DNA of 64,000 nt, taken from NCBI RefSeq assembly GCF_900100735.1, contig NZ_FNCJ01000008.1:62001-126000 (forward strand), in the 5' to 3' direction. The position numbers were made by a program, and so were the translations under genes. This DNA comes from Paraburkholderia phenazinium (GTDB lineage Bacteria > Pseudomonadota > Gammaproteobacteria > Burkholderiales > Burkholderiaceae). Positions 1 to 7,778 of this stretch are shown here, piece by piece; position 1 is the first letter of the stretch, and every line of letters begins with the position of its first letter. The notes under the pieces are model-generated. The model was not told where the DNA came from. It did not search any database and was given only the letters and a program-made list of their open reading frames with translations.

Positions 1-560
1 CACGCCAGCAACTGGCTGGCGAGGTATGCAGCCGGCTGGCCGGCCAGCGGCGGAAAGGTCGGCGCAACGCCAACGCCGGCCGGTCCATGACACTGCACGC
101 AGGCCGGCAGTTCAACGTCCCAACGGCCGCGCGTGGCGAGCCAAGCGCCAGCATCCGAGGGCTGAATGCCTTGACGATCCGCAGAAGGAAGCCCCGCAGG
201 CGCCGGCAACTGGCTGAAATACTGCGCCACGGCCACACGCTCGTCCGGCGACAGCAGTTTGGCTTGGGGTTGCATGATTGCGTTTTGCCGTTGTGCCGAA
301 GCAAACGCGGTCAGTTGATCCGCCAGATAAGACGCGCTCAAGCCTGCCAGGCGCGGAAAACCCGCCGCCGTATTACCCTCGCCGTTGGCGCCGTGGCAGC
401 CGACACAGGCAGTAACGCCGTTGGCCGTGCCCTGTAGCGCTATGATCTTGCCAGCCGGCACGCTGTCGGCCGCAGCAAATGACAAACTCGACACAGCGGC
501 GAGGCCAATGAAGCAGCCCGCCAGTCGGACTGCTTTTCTGTAGATACGGCGTGGGTTCAT
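1..560 (-). CDS. Di-haem c-type cytochrome, partial (C-terminus outside window)
   Basis: Reading leftward from an ATG at 560 the frame is open to the window edge. It begins with a basic, hydrophobic signal peptide (MNPRRIYRKAVRLAGCF..., cleavage probably near the SFAAAD run), followed by two class I cytochrome c domains with haem motifs CVGCH (about residue 52) and CVQCH (about residue 152), each followed by G-A/P-x-G and a later PxLAGQ/PRLAGL segment. This is the periplasmic di-haem cytochrome c4/c553-like type, an electron carrier or the cytochrome subunit of an exported dehydrogenase. It is the last gene of a leftward group with the binding protein at 637-1641 and the Tat protein at 1691-2485 (gap 76 bases). 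The partner oxidoreductase is not visible and may lie beyond position 1. Confidence 0.88.
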   Translation of the reverse strand, partial: MNPRRIYRKAVRLAGCFIGLAAVSSLSFAAADSVPAGKIIALQGTANGVTACVGCHGANGEGNTAAGFPRLAGLSASYLADQLTAFASAQRQNAIMQPQAKLLSPDERVAVAQYFSQLPAPAGLPSADRQGIQPSDAGAWLATRGRWDVELPACVQCHGPAGVGVAPTFPPLAGQPAAYLASQLLA

Positions 561-636
561 ATGTCTGAAGCCTTCGTTCTATTTCTATGCGCGGGTCTGC
601 CGATGACGCTTCAGGCAGCCCGCGCTGCAGGATCAA

Positions 637-1641
637 TCAGTTTGCCGCTTGATACGGACGAAAGCCATAGCGCTCGAAGATCTCGAGCGCGGCCGGCGAG
701 CGGATAAACGCCAGCCATTTCCGCGCAGCCTCCAGGTGAGCCGCGCCGCGCACTTCCGCCCCGGCGTAGACGCCTATGGTGTTTTGCGCAGCGGGAATGT
801 CCACATGGCTAAGCGGATGGCCGATCTGCTCCTGGAACACGGCTTCGGATTGCCAGACGACCCCGGCATCGACGCGGTCCTGCATCAGAAAGAGCGGCGT
901 CTGGCGGTGGTGGATCTGCGTCAGCACAGTCGAGCCGTCGTGCACCTTGGCGTCATATACGGTGGACACCAACGCATCGCCGCCCGCCTTCCTGAGCGAC
1001 GCCTGAATCTGGCGCGCGACGCCTTCGAACTCAAGGTTCGGCATAGCCAGACGCACGTCAGGCGCGCCCAGATTGCTAAGCGAAGCAATCTTCTTCGGAT
1101 TGCCGGCCTGAACCATAATCGTCAGCTGATTGGTCACATATGGCACGGCGGGCCCGCTTAGCGTGCCATCCGCGATCAGCTCCTTGACCTTCTCCAGCCC
1201 GGCGAAGTAGGCATCGGCCTTGACCGTCCAGGTCATATTGCCGACCGTGATCGTGCCGCCTTCCTCGATCTGCTTGACCAGTTGACCAGGCGGAAGCGTC
1301 TCCCAGTAGATCCGGCCGCGAAACTCCGGGTAGTCGCTCTCGAAGCGCTCGACGAGCGGCGCCATGGCGAAGAAGTAGTTGCCGCCGACATACAGCACCA
1401 GCTTCGGCGCCGTAAGATCGCCGTGAAAGTCGGCCAGCACATCGATTTGCGGCGCGGTGAATTCGAGCCCGCGGTTCTGTGCATCGTTATTCCTGCCGTG
1501 CTGCCAGGGCGGAAAGATATCCGGCTGATCCGCAGCCGGCGCGGCGGCATGCGAGAACGCCGCGGCGCCACACAGCGCGCAGGCGAGGCCCGCGCGCAAC
1601 AGTTGCGCCAGCCTGGCGCGGAGGGTGGCTGTATTGCTCAT
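637..1641 (-). CDS. Exported molybdate-type (ModA-like) solute-binding protein, orphan
   Basis: A 334-residue protein with an Ala-rich signal peptide ending near AAAFSHA and the fold pattern of class II extracellular binding proteins: an early LVLYVGGNYFF strand, a middle VRLAMPN hinge and a C-terminal stretch ending in FERYGFRPYQ, as in ModA-family proteins. The frame opens 15 codons earlier, but the ATG at 1641 has an AGG-containing ribosome site and directly precedes the signal peptide, so I use it. No permease or ATPase lies next to it; instead it sits 49 bases downstream of a Tat-exported protein and upstream of a di-haem cytochrome. It may therefore work as a periplasmic ligand carrier, sensor or cofactor scavenger, not as a normal transporter subunit. 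The ligand is unknown. A separate complete ModA-ModBC system lies at 14737-17457. Confidence 0.8.
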   Translation of the reverse strand: MSNTATLRARLAQLLRAGLACALCGAAAFSHAAAPAADQPDIFPPWQHGRNNDAQNRGLEFTAPQIDVLADFHGDLTAPKLVLYVGGNYFFAMAPLVERFESDYPEFRGRIYWETLPPGQLVKQIEEGGTITVGNMTWTVKADAYFAGLEKVKELIADGTLSGPAVPYVTNQLTIMVQAGNPKKIASLSNLGAPDVRLAMPNLEFEGVARQIQASLRKAGGDALVSTVYDAKVHDGSTVLTQIHHRQTPLFLMQDRVDAGVVWQSEAVFQEQIGHPLSHVDIPAAQNTIGVYAGAEVRGAAHLEAARKWLAFIRSPAALEIFERYGFRPYQAAN

Positions 1642-1690
1642 GATTTGCCTGGGATGCGGTTGAAGGATGCCAGGTGGCATGCGCAATCGG

Positions 1691-2485
1691 CTACGAGCGG
1701 GCGTAATGAAAGCCAGCCTGCTGAAGTTCGACCAGGGTGCCCACCGCGCCCGGCGTCACGATCGCGTCGGGAATCACATGGTTGGTCAGCTCGGCGGCGA
1801 GTGCGTCGATGGATAGTTTGTCGGGATTCTTGTCCGCGGCGATCAGACGCGCCGCGCATTCCCAGATGGCATTATGGCACGAGAGCAACACCACCCCGCG
1901 CCGTTGCAAGGCCGGAATGCTGTTGTCGTGTAACGAGAAGGCCCCGTCGGCGAGTTCGTAGTCGGCCGGATCGGCGGTGCCGGCGGCCTGTTCTTCGAGC
2001 AAGGTGTTTTTCGTGAACCCGGTGCCGGCGAAACTGGCGAGCCCGTACTTGTCCCACATCATCTGATCGAACAATGCCAGATGCGCGCTGCCATGGGTAG
2101 CCGACACCGCCAGAAAGCCCGGATGCTTATACGACCAGATCTGCGCGTTCAATGTATTGCGCATCAGATTGAGCCATGGCCCCGCGATCTCCGTGTTATC
2201 CCATACCTGGCGCGCACCGCCGCGATAGGCAAACACCTCCGAGAGCGCCTCATGGTCCCATTGATCGGGACTCTGCAGAATCATCGGCACCGCCTTGAAG
2301 TCGCGGCGGCGCGGCGCCTCGTTGAGGCGCCGTGTCAATTGCCGAAGACTTGCGGCGCCCTCCGGCAGCAACGACGCGGCACTCATTGGCGCGGCGCGCG
2401 ATTGACCAGTTGCGCTGAGCAGGGCGGCGCCGGCGGCCAGGCCGAACGTCTTGAGTGCGCTGCGGCGTGTGTCTTTCTTATGCAT
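1691..2485 (-). CDS. Tat-exported protein, possibly DsrE-like fold
   Basis: 264 residues starting at the ATG at 2485, which has GGAG eight bases upstream; the longer open frame lacks a signal. The N-terminus (KKDTRRSALKTFGLAAGAAL) is a clear twin-arginine signal with the RRSALK motif, so the protein is exported folded, often a sign of a bound cofactor. The C-terminal third contains GVVLLSCHNAIWECAARL, which resembles the conserved Cys-containing strand-helix of DsrE/YchN-like proteins; that assignment is tentative. The protein heads the leftward group with the ModA-like protein and the di-haem cytochrome, suggesting a shared periplasmic redox task. I do not recognise a specific enzymatic function. 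Confidence 0.72.
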   Translation of the reverse strand: MHKKDTRRSALKTFGLAAGAALLSATGQSRAAPMSAASLLPEGAASLRQLTRRLNEAPRRRDFKAVPMILQSPDQWDHEALSEVFAYRGGARQVWDNTEIAGPWLNLMRNTLNAQIWSYKHPGFLAVSATHGSAHLALFDQMMWDKYGLASFAGTGFTKNTLLEEQAAGTADPADYELADGAFSLHDNSIPALQRRGVVLLSCHNAIWECAARLIAADKNPDKLSIDALAAELTNHVIPDAIVTPGAVGTLVELQQAGFHYARS

Positions 2486-2644
2486 GATGCCGTCTCCGTC
2501 AATGTGACTTGACGACGAGGCAGGCTCGAGCCCCCGCCGGCGTCGTTCGAGACGTGCATGCTGCCATATCTGGAAGACTGATGTGCTGCGTTCTTGCTTG
2601 CCGCACGGCCTCACGACGCGCTTCAGGTCGTGGCAAACTCCGCC

Positions 2645-3511
2645 TCAGACAAACGGGCGCTCGCGCACCCACTTCGTCATGATCCATTTCTCGCCTTCGA
2701 GCACAGGCGCGCCGCCGTGCAGCGTCAGCGGATCGAGTTGGCGCTGGGCGTTCATATAGCGGAAATACACCGCGCAGCCCTGCCTGGCCTCCACCGAAAT
2801 GTCCGCGTCCGGGAAGAACGTCTCACCGCCGCCCGGCACGTCGTTGAGATACAACACAAGAGTCGCGACGCGGTTGCCGCTGCGCGCCGTATGGACGGCG
2901 CTGCCAGCCTGCTGCGGCGGGAAGTAGTCGAAGTGGGCGCGGTATTCCGCACCGACCTGATAGTTCAGGATCTGAAACCCCTCGCCATGCTCGACCGGCC
3001 AGCTCATCAGACTGGCAATCCGCCGCTCCAGACCTTCGATAAACGGATCCTCGCCGCGGCCGAAGAACATGCCCTGGCTGGTGCGGTTCGCGATGATGTC
3101 CTGGCTGCCGTTCTCGGGATTCACGGTGGTCGACCGCTTGAGCTTGGGCCGGGCGCGTGAGATCAATTCCACGCATTCGTCCGCACTGAGGACGTTGCCG
3201 AACACGATGACTTGCGGGCGCGCGTGGCGCTTCAGCACCTCGATGTCGCGATCGTATGCGCGGATCACATTGCCCTCGGCGACCGGTGCAGCGTCGTAGC
3301 GGTATTCGCCATTCGCGGCTTCGACACCATGCGGAAAGTTGTCTTCCGTATAACGGCCGGTGGCGACCAACAGCGCGTCGTGCACGGCTTTATCCGCCAC
3401 TGCCCGCTCAAAGCCGACCTGGACCATGGCGTCGATCATCGCTCCCGCATCGCAGCCGCGGCTGGCGTGATCGGCGAGCCACTCTTCCACAGCAACATTG
3501 ACTTCAGGCAT
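2645..3511 (-). CDS. 2-oxoglutarate/Fe(II) oxygenase, prolyl 4-hydroxylase-like (copy 1)
   Basis: 288 residues. The C-terminal half is a P4Hc domain: iron ligands H193 and D195 (HFD) and H265 (LHGG), with K275 as the likely 2-oxoglutarate-binding lysine, plus the typical RVATLVLYLND and GGETFFPD segments. Such enzymes hydroxylate proline or related side chains using O2 and 2-oxoglutarate, in the cytoplasm. Residues 1-50 form a separate short helical module with a conserved RGC...M..AMV..GF pattern that resembles small UBA-like helical bundles; its role is unknown. A paralogue with the same architecture lies at 6676-7605. The start ATG at 3511 is preceded by a GAGATGAG stretch. The substrate cannot be told from sequence. 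Confidence 0.9.
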   Translation of the reverse strand: MPEVNVAVEEWLADHASRGCDAGAMIDAMVQVGFERAVADKAVHDALLVATGRYTEDNFPHGVEAANGEYRYDAAPVAEGNVIRAYDRDIEVLKRHARPQVIVFGNVLSADECVELISRARPKLKRSTTVNPENGSQDIIANRTSQGMFFGRGEDPFIEGLERRIASLMSWPVEHGEGFQILNYQVGAEYRAHFDYFPPQQAGSAVHTARSGNRVATLVLYLNDVPGGGETFFPDADISVEARQGCAVYFRYMNAQRQLDPLTLHGGAPVLEGEKWIMTKWVRERPFV

Positions 3512-3806
3512 ACGTTCTCATCTCACATTCGGTTTGCGCGTTCCGCTGGCATATGGCCCGGGCCATGCGCCGGCAAACCGAAAATGGTATGTGATCCTAT
3601 CAATCCCATTTGCGGGAAAATTCCGAAGACACGGGCTGCTTTTTCGCAGCGCATGGCTCAGGCAACCCGGGGTTGTGCCCAATGCATTTTGTGCACTCGT
3701 ATAGGAACTGGAAAGCGTGTTCCAGGCGGCCGGCTCGCCCGCACTGTCACATCCGCGCAACGTTGGACGGTTAGCTTGCTGGAATTACTACAAGATCGTC
3801 CACCCA

Positions 3807-4484
3807 ATGACATCGCTGTCAGAGCGTCCCCGCCAGTCGCGCGGCAGTTCCTTCAAGGCTGCCTATGTGAGCGCCACGCTGAATGCCGCTCTGATGACGA
3901 TGCAGATTGTCATCGGCCACTTCGCCCATTCCGACGGCCTGGTGGCGGACGGTATCCATACGCTCAGCGATCTCGCCGCGGACGGTGTCGTGATTGCGGT
4001 TCTGTTCCTTGGCGCCAGCACCGCGTCCGGCCGGCGCGCCGCCGGCGCCGACGGCAGCTTCCATGCTTCCCTCGCCACCCTGTTGATCGGCGTGCTGCTG
4101 ATCGGCACTGCTGTCGAGATGCTGTGGCACAGCATCGAGCCCGCCACCATCCTGAGCGTCAGCAAGACGGTGCGGATCAGCGCGTTGCTCGTTGCGGTGT
4201 TCGTAATGCTCGCCAAAGAGACGCTGTTCCGCTATATGCGCGCCGAGGCCAAGCTCAGCCATTCGAGCGTGCTGCTCGCGAGCGCGTGGCATGCGCGGGT
4301 CGACGCGGTGTCGGCGCTGGTTGCCACGCTCGGTATCCTCGGCAGCATGGCGGGCGTGCCAATACTCGACCATGTCGCCGCAGGCGTGATCGGCCTGATG
4401 ATCCTGCGCATGGGTTACAGCAATTGCTGGACGGCGCTGAAAGATCTGGCTGCGCGCCCACTGGGCACTACGGCGCGGCAATGA
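3807..4484 (+). CDS. Cation diffusion facilitator transporter lacking the C-terminal domain
   Basis: 225 residues from the ATG at 3807. About six membrane segments carry the CDF metal site: H51-x3-D55 in TM2 (GLVADGIHTLSD) and H162-x3-D166 in TM5 (WHARVD). An HD-HD tetrad is the arrangement linked in the family to Zn2+ (rather than Fe/Mn) proton antiport across the inner membrane. Usual bacterial CDF proteins run to about 300 residues because of a cytosolic metallochaperone-like dimerisation domain; this one stops some 20 residues after TM6 (DLAARPLGTTARQ). It is therefore a naturally short member or a truncated gene; the frame shows no decay. It lies between oxygenase copy 1 and the leuA leader, transcribed toward leuA but separated from it by the leader region. 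Confidence 0.85.
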   Translation: MTSLSERPRQSRGSSFKAAYVSATLNAALMTMQIVIGHFAHSDGLVADGIHTLSDLAADGVVIAVLFLGASTASGRRAAGADGSFHASLATLLIGVLLIGTAVEMLWHSIEPATILSVSKTVRISALLVAVFVMLAKETLFRYMRAEAKLSHSSVLLASAWHARVDAVSALVATLGILGSMAGVPILDHVAAGVIGLMILRMGYSNCWTALKDLAARPLGTTARQ

Positions 4485-4619
4485 CGACGGCTCTCGTACA
4501 GGGTTTGCCTGGGGTTTGCCGCGGGCTTTTCCAGGTTTTGCGGGTCTTACGAGCCTTGCTCAGGCTGCGCTCAGGCTTTGCTCGGACCCTGCTCAACCCG
4601 TGGACCATACAAGCATTGC

Positions 4620-4649
4620 TTGACGCGAACTGCTGTTTGTGATTCTATT
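4620..4649 (+). promoter_or_regulatory. Candidate promoter of the leuA leader
   Basis: TTGACG at 4620-4625 and TCTATT at 4644-4649 are separated by 18 bases. Transcription would begin close to 4656, the first base of the leader peptide ATG, so the leader could be translated from a nearly leaderless mRNA; no Shine-Dalgarno sequence is visible before that ATG. This is prediction from sequence only. Confidence 0.5.
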
Positions 4650-4655
4650 ACGCCC

Positions 4656-4742
4656 ATGTTTGCCGCACAGACCCTGCTATCCCTCCTACTACTAGCCCGC
4701 TCTACCGGGCTAGGTCTGCTGCTACGCGCTTCCTGCATCTAA
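4656..4742 (+). CDS. leuL: leuA leader peptide (leucine-rich attenuation peptide)
   Basis: A 28-codon frame, ATG to TAA, encoding a peptide with ten leucines: codons 7-8, 10-13, 19 and 21-23. Six of the ten are CTA, a codon that is rare in high-GC genomes such as this one, which would make the ribosome very sensitive to charged tRNA-Leu supply. The frame ends 143 bases before leuA. Leader peptides rich in the regulated amino acid followed by mutually exclusive RNA hairpins are the established design of transcription attenuation of leu, his, thr and ilv operons in proteobacteria. The peptide itself presumably has no other function. Confidence 0.82.
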   Translation: MFAAQTLLSLLLLARSTGLGLLLRASCI

Positions 4743-4813
4743 CGCATCTGAAGCGCCTCTGATTCCCCAGCTTTGCTGACCTTGCCCCGGTTGCCAACCG
4801 GCGGCCGCGCTTC
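4692..4813 (+). promoter_or_regulatory. Candidate leu attenuator: alternative RNA hairpins
   Basis: Three pairings are visible. CTAGCCCG (4692-4699) pairs with CGGGCTAG (4706-4713), starting in the last codon of the four-leucine run. GCGCTTC (4726-4732) pairs with GAAGCGC (4750-4756) across the leader stop codon. The same GAAGCGC can instead pair with a second GCGCTTC at 4807-4813, enclosing a perfect small hairpin, CCGGTT/AACCGG at 4787-4801. A ribosome stalled at the leucine codons would favour the 4726/4750 pairing; one reaching the stop would mask 4726 and free 4750 for the distal pairing. The distal hairpin has no immediate U-run (the nearest TTTT is 4835-4838), so classical intrinsic termination is not proven. 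Confidence 0.55.
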
Positions 4814-4885
4814 GTCTCGTTCCAGTCTCGTCCCTTTTACGCTCCACGGATCCTTTGCCGTCTTTTCTGAACTCACGAGCCCATC

Positions 4886-6598
4886 ATGCTGAAAAATCCT
4901 GCTAGCAAGTACCGCCCCTTCGCCCCCATCAACTTGCCTGAGCGCACCTGGCCGTCGCGCACCATCACGCATGCGCCGATCTGGATGAGCACCGACCTGC
5001 GCGACGGCAATCAGGCGCTGTTCGAGCCGATGAACGCGCAACGCAAGATGCGCATGTTCAAGACGCTGGTACAGATCGGCTTCAAGGAAATCGAAGTGGC
5101 GTTTCCGTCGGCCTCCGAAACCGACTTCAACTTCGTGCGCGAACTGATCGAAGGCGGCCACATTCCGGATGACGTCACGATCGAAGTGCTGACCCAGGCG
5201 CGCGACGACCTGATCGAGCGCACCTTCGAATCGCTGCGCGGCGTGCCCCGCGCGATCGTTCACCTGTACAACGCCACCGCACCGGAATTCCGCAAGATCG
5301 TCTTCGGACTGGAGCGCGACGGCGTCAAGCAGCTGGCGGTGAACGCGGCGCGCACGATGCAGCGGCTCGTCGAGGCCAACCCGGAAACGGCGTTCACGCT
5401 GCAATACAGCCCGGAAGTATTCAGCGGCACCGAACTCGAATTCGCCAAGGAAGTGTGCGACGCCGTGTTCGACGTCTGGCAACCGACGCCCGAACACAAA
5501 GCCATCGTCAACCTGCCGGCAACGGTCGAGATGGCTACACCGAACGTCTACGCAGACCAGATTGAATGGATGCACCGCAATCTGGCCCGGCGCGATTCGC
5601 TCATCGTGTCCGTGCATCCACACAACGATCGCGGCACGGCGGTCGCGGCGGCGGAACTGGCGGTGATGGCAGGCGCCGATCGCGTCGAGGGCTGTCTGTT
5701 CGGCAACGGCGAGCGCACCGGCAACGTCGACCTCGTGACGCTCGCGCTCAATCTGTACACGCAAGGTATCGATCCGGGCCTCGACTTCTCGAACATCAAT
5801 GAAGTCGCCCGCACCGCCGAAGAATGCACGCAATTGCCGGTGCATCCGCGCCATCCGTACGTCGGCGACCTCGTCTTCACGGCATTCTCGGGATCGCACC
5901 AGGACGCGATCAAGAAAGGCTTTGCCGTGCAGAAGGACGACGCACGCTGGGAAATCCCGTATCTGCCGATCGACCCGCGCGATCTGGGCCGCACCTACGA
6001 TTCGATCATTCGCGTCAATAGTCAGTCGGGCAAAGGCGGTATTGCGTATCTGCTCGAGCAGACCCATGGCGTGGTGCTGCCGCGCCGTCTGCAGGTGGAC
6101 TTCAGTTCGGCCGTCCAGCAACTCACCGACGACAGCGGCCAGGAAGTCACCGCTCAGCAGATCTGGGAAGTGTTCCAGGACGAGTATGTGCGCAGCGAGG
6201 CGCCGCTGCGCTATATCAGCCACTCGCTGTCTGAAGACGCAGGTCGCGAACGCATCAAGCTGACGGTGGAGATCGCCGGCGAGCGCACCGTGCTGGCCGG
6301 CGAAGGCAACGGCCCGCTCGATGCGCTGATGCACGCACTGCGTACACCGGTGCGAATCCAGCACTACGAAGAACGTGCGCTCACCCAAGGCGCCGACGCG
6401 AAGGCGATTGCGATTGCCGAAATGGCGGGTGCGCAGGTGGTGGGCAACGCGTTCGGCGTGGGCATCGACGCGAATCTGATTACCGCGTCGATCCGCGCGG
6501 TGATTAGCGGCATCAACCGGGCTTATGCGCGCTCAGATGCCGATGCGCAGGCGCATTTCTTCGACGCCGTGCTGCATGAAGTAGGTCGCGCTGCATAA
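4886..6598 (+). CDS. leuA: 2-isopropylmalate synthase (long form)
   Basis: 570 residues. Catalyses condensation of 2-oxoisovalerate with acetyl-CoA, the first committed step of leucine biosynthesis, in the cytoplasm. The N-terminal HMGL-like TIM barrel shows the catalytic D-L-R-D-G-N-Q loop at residues 37-43 and the metal-binding HPHND near residue 245; the GNGERTGN segment follows. The C-terminal 170 residues (from about 400, ISHSLSED, GEGNGPLDALMHAL) form the regulatory LeuA dimer domain that mediates leucine feedback inhibition. The length fits the 'type 2' LeuA found alongside shorter forms in Burkholderiaceae. Expression is probably controlled by the leader at 4656-4742. It stands alone; leuBCD are not in the window. 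Confidence 0.96.
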   Translation: MLKNPASKYRPFAPINLPERTWPSRTITHAPIWMSTDLRDGNQALFEPMNAQRKMRMFKTLVQIGFKEIEVAFPSASETDFNFVRELIEGGHIPDDVTIEVLTQARDDLIERTFESLRGVPRAIVHLYNATAPEFRKIVFGLERDGVKQLAVNAARTMQRLVEANPETAFTLQYSPEVFSGTELEFAKEVCDAVFDVWQPTPEHKAIVNLPATVEMATPNVYADQIEWMHRNLARRDSLIVSVHPHNDRGTAVAAAELAVMAGADRVEGCLFGNGERTGNVDLVTLALNLYTQGIDPGLDFSNINEVARTAEECTQLPVHPRHPYVGDLVFTAFSGSHQDAIKKGFAVQKDDARWEIPYLPIDPRDLGRTYDSIIRVNSQSGKGGIAYLLEQTHGVVLPRRLQVDFSSAVQQLTDDSGQEVTAQQIWEVFQDEYVRSEAPLRYISHSLSEDAGRERIKLTVEIAGERTVLAGEGNGPLDALMHALRTPVRIQHYEERALTQGADAKAIAIAEMAGAQVVGNAFGVGIDANLITASIRAVISGINRAYARSDADAQAHFFDAVLHEVGRAA

Positions 6599-6603
6599 AG
6601 CGG

Positions 6604-6662
6604 GCTGTGCCGGTTGGCACAGCAAGGCGCTACAGGCGGGTTGGGGCCACACCCTCAACCCG
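6604..6662. terminator. Stem-loops between convergent leuA and oxygenase copy 2
   Basis: GCTGTGCC (6604-6611) and GGCACAGC (6616-6623) form a perfect 8-bp stem with a GGTT loop six bases after the leuA stop. A second stem pairs CGGGTTG (6637-6643) with CAACCCG (6656-6662). Neither has a T-run, so they may act as transcript-end stabilisers or weak terminators for the two converging genes. Confidence 0.55.
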
Positions 6663-6675
6663 GGCCGGGCCGGCA

Positions 6676-7605
6676 TCAAAGGTACGGCCCCTCCCGCATC
6701 CACTTCGTCATGATCCATTTCTCGCCGCCCAGCACCGGCGCGCCGCCGTGCAGGGTGAGCGGATCGAGTTGCCGCTGGCCGTTCAGGTAGCGGAAATACA
6801 CCGCGCCGCCCTGCTTGCCGGCAACCGACAGTCCCGCGTCCGGAAAAATCGTTTCGCCGCCGTCCGCCACGTCGTTTAGGTAGACGATCAGGGTCGCCAC
6901 CCGCTGGCCGCCGCGGGCCGTGTGAACCGCACTGCCCGGTTGATCCGGCGGAAAGTAGTCGAAATGCGGACGGTATTCGCCGCTCGTGTTGTAGTGCAGG
7001 ATCTGCAGGCCCTCGCCGTTCTCCACCGGCCAGTTCATCAGGCTGGCAATGCGCTGATCCAGCCGCTCGATCAACGCGTCCTCGCCGCGCTGAAACCAGA
7101 TGCCCTCGCTGGTGCGGTTGCGGATTACGTCCTCCTGACCGGTCTCCGGATTGACGGTGGTAGAACGCTTGAGCCGGTGGCGCGAACGTTCGATCAGCTC
7201 GTTGCACTCGTCTGGCGAAAGCACCTCGCCAAACACAATCACTTGCGGCCGCTCGCAGCGCATCAGCACTTTGACGTCGCGGTCGAACGCGTGAATCAGG
7301 TTGCCGCGCGCCACGGGCGCGGCGTCGTACTTATAAGCACTCGGGGCAGGCTTGACGACGCTGGCCTGCATGCCGGCGTCGGCGTGGACCATGCCCGGCG
7401 TGGCCGGATGGCCGACAGTTCCCGCGCCGTCAGCCACCACCGCGGGTTGGCCGCCCAACGCACTGATCGCGTGCTGCACCGCAACGCTGGCGGAAAACGA
7501 GTCGAAGCCGGCTCGCACCATGGCTTCCACCATCGAATCCACAGTACAGCCACGTTTCGCATTGGTGGCCAGCCAGTCCTCCCAGGCCGCATCCACGACA
7601 GGCAT
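6676..7605 (-). CDS. 2-oxoglutarate/Fe(II) oxygenase, prolyl 4-hydroxylase-like (copy 2)
   Basis: 309 residues, a paralogue of 2645-3511. Iron ligands are H214, D216 and H286 and the 2-oxoglutarate lysine is K296; long stretches of the catalytic half match copy 1 (for example GSAVHTAR, DPLTLHGGAPVL, EKWIMTKW). The N-terminal helical module (RGC...M..AMV.AGF) is shared too. Between the two, residues 51-90 form a Gly/Pro/Ala-rich linker about 20 residues longer than in copy 1. The start ATG at 7605 follows an AGGACGAG stretch. Its upstream region carries a 10-bp-periodic repeat (7622-7660) that copy 1 lacks, so the two copies are probably regulated differently. Function as a protein hydroxylase is family-level inference. 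Confidence 0.9.
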   Translation of the reverse strand: MPVVDAAWEDWLATNAKRGCTVDSMVEAMVRAGFDSFSASVAVQHAISALGGQPAVVADGAGTVGHPATPGMVHADAGMQASVVKPAPSAYKYDAAPVARGNLIHAFDRDVKVLMRCERPQVIVFGEVLSPDECNELIERSRHRLKRSTTVNPETGQEDVIRNRTSEGIWFQRGEDALIERLDQRIASLMNWPVENGEGLQILHYNTSGEYRPHFDYFPPDQPGSAVHTARGGQRVATLIVYLNDVADGGETIFPDAGLSVAGKQGGAVYFRYLNGQRQLDPLTLHGGAPVLGGEKWIMTKWMREGPYL

Positions 7606-7621
7606 CGTTACTCGTCCTATT

Positions 7622-7660
7622 GGTGTTGACAGGTGCTGATCGGTGTTGACGCGTGTTGAC
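7622..7660 (-). repeat. Four 10-bp-spaced GTGTTGAC-type repeats upstream of oxygenase copy 2
   Basis: On the + strand the units are GGTGTTGAC (7622), GGTGCTGAT (7632), GGTGTTGAC (7642) and CGTGTTGAC (7652): exactly one per helical turn. They begin 17 bases upstream of the start codon at 7605, in the expected 5' UTR or promoter. The exact helical phasing suggests a cooperative protein-binding array on one DNA face, but replication-slippage repeat without function is possible. Confidence 0.6.
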
Positions 7661-7778
7661 GGTTCCGCGCGCGGCGCTCCGCTGGCTATTCAAGCGAGGC
7701 ACTCACGCTGACGAAATACTGCATCATCGGGACCCGCTCGTGCAAGTAGGCCGGATGGCTAACGCGTCCGGCCAGCGC

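Noticed and set aside
4739..6388. 549-codon open frame antisense to leuA
   Set aside because: High-GC shadow of leuA; no ribosome site and low-complexity composition.
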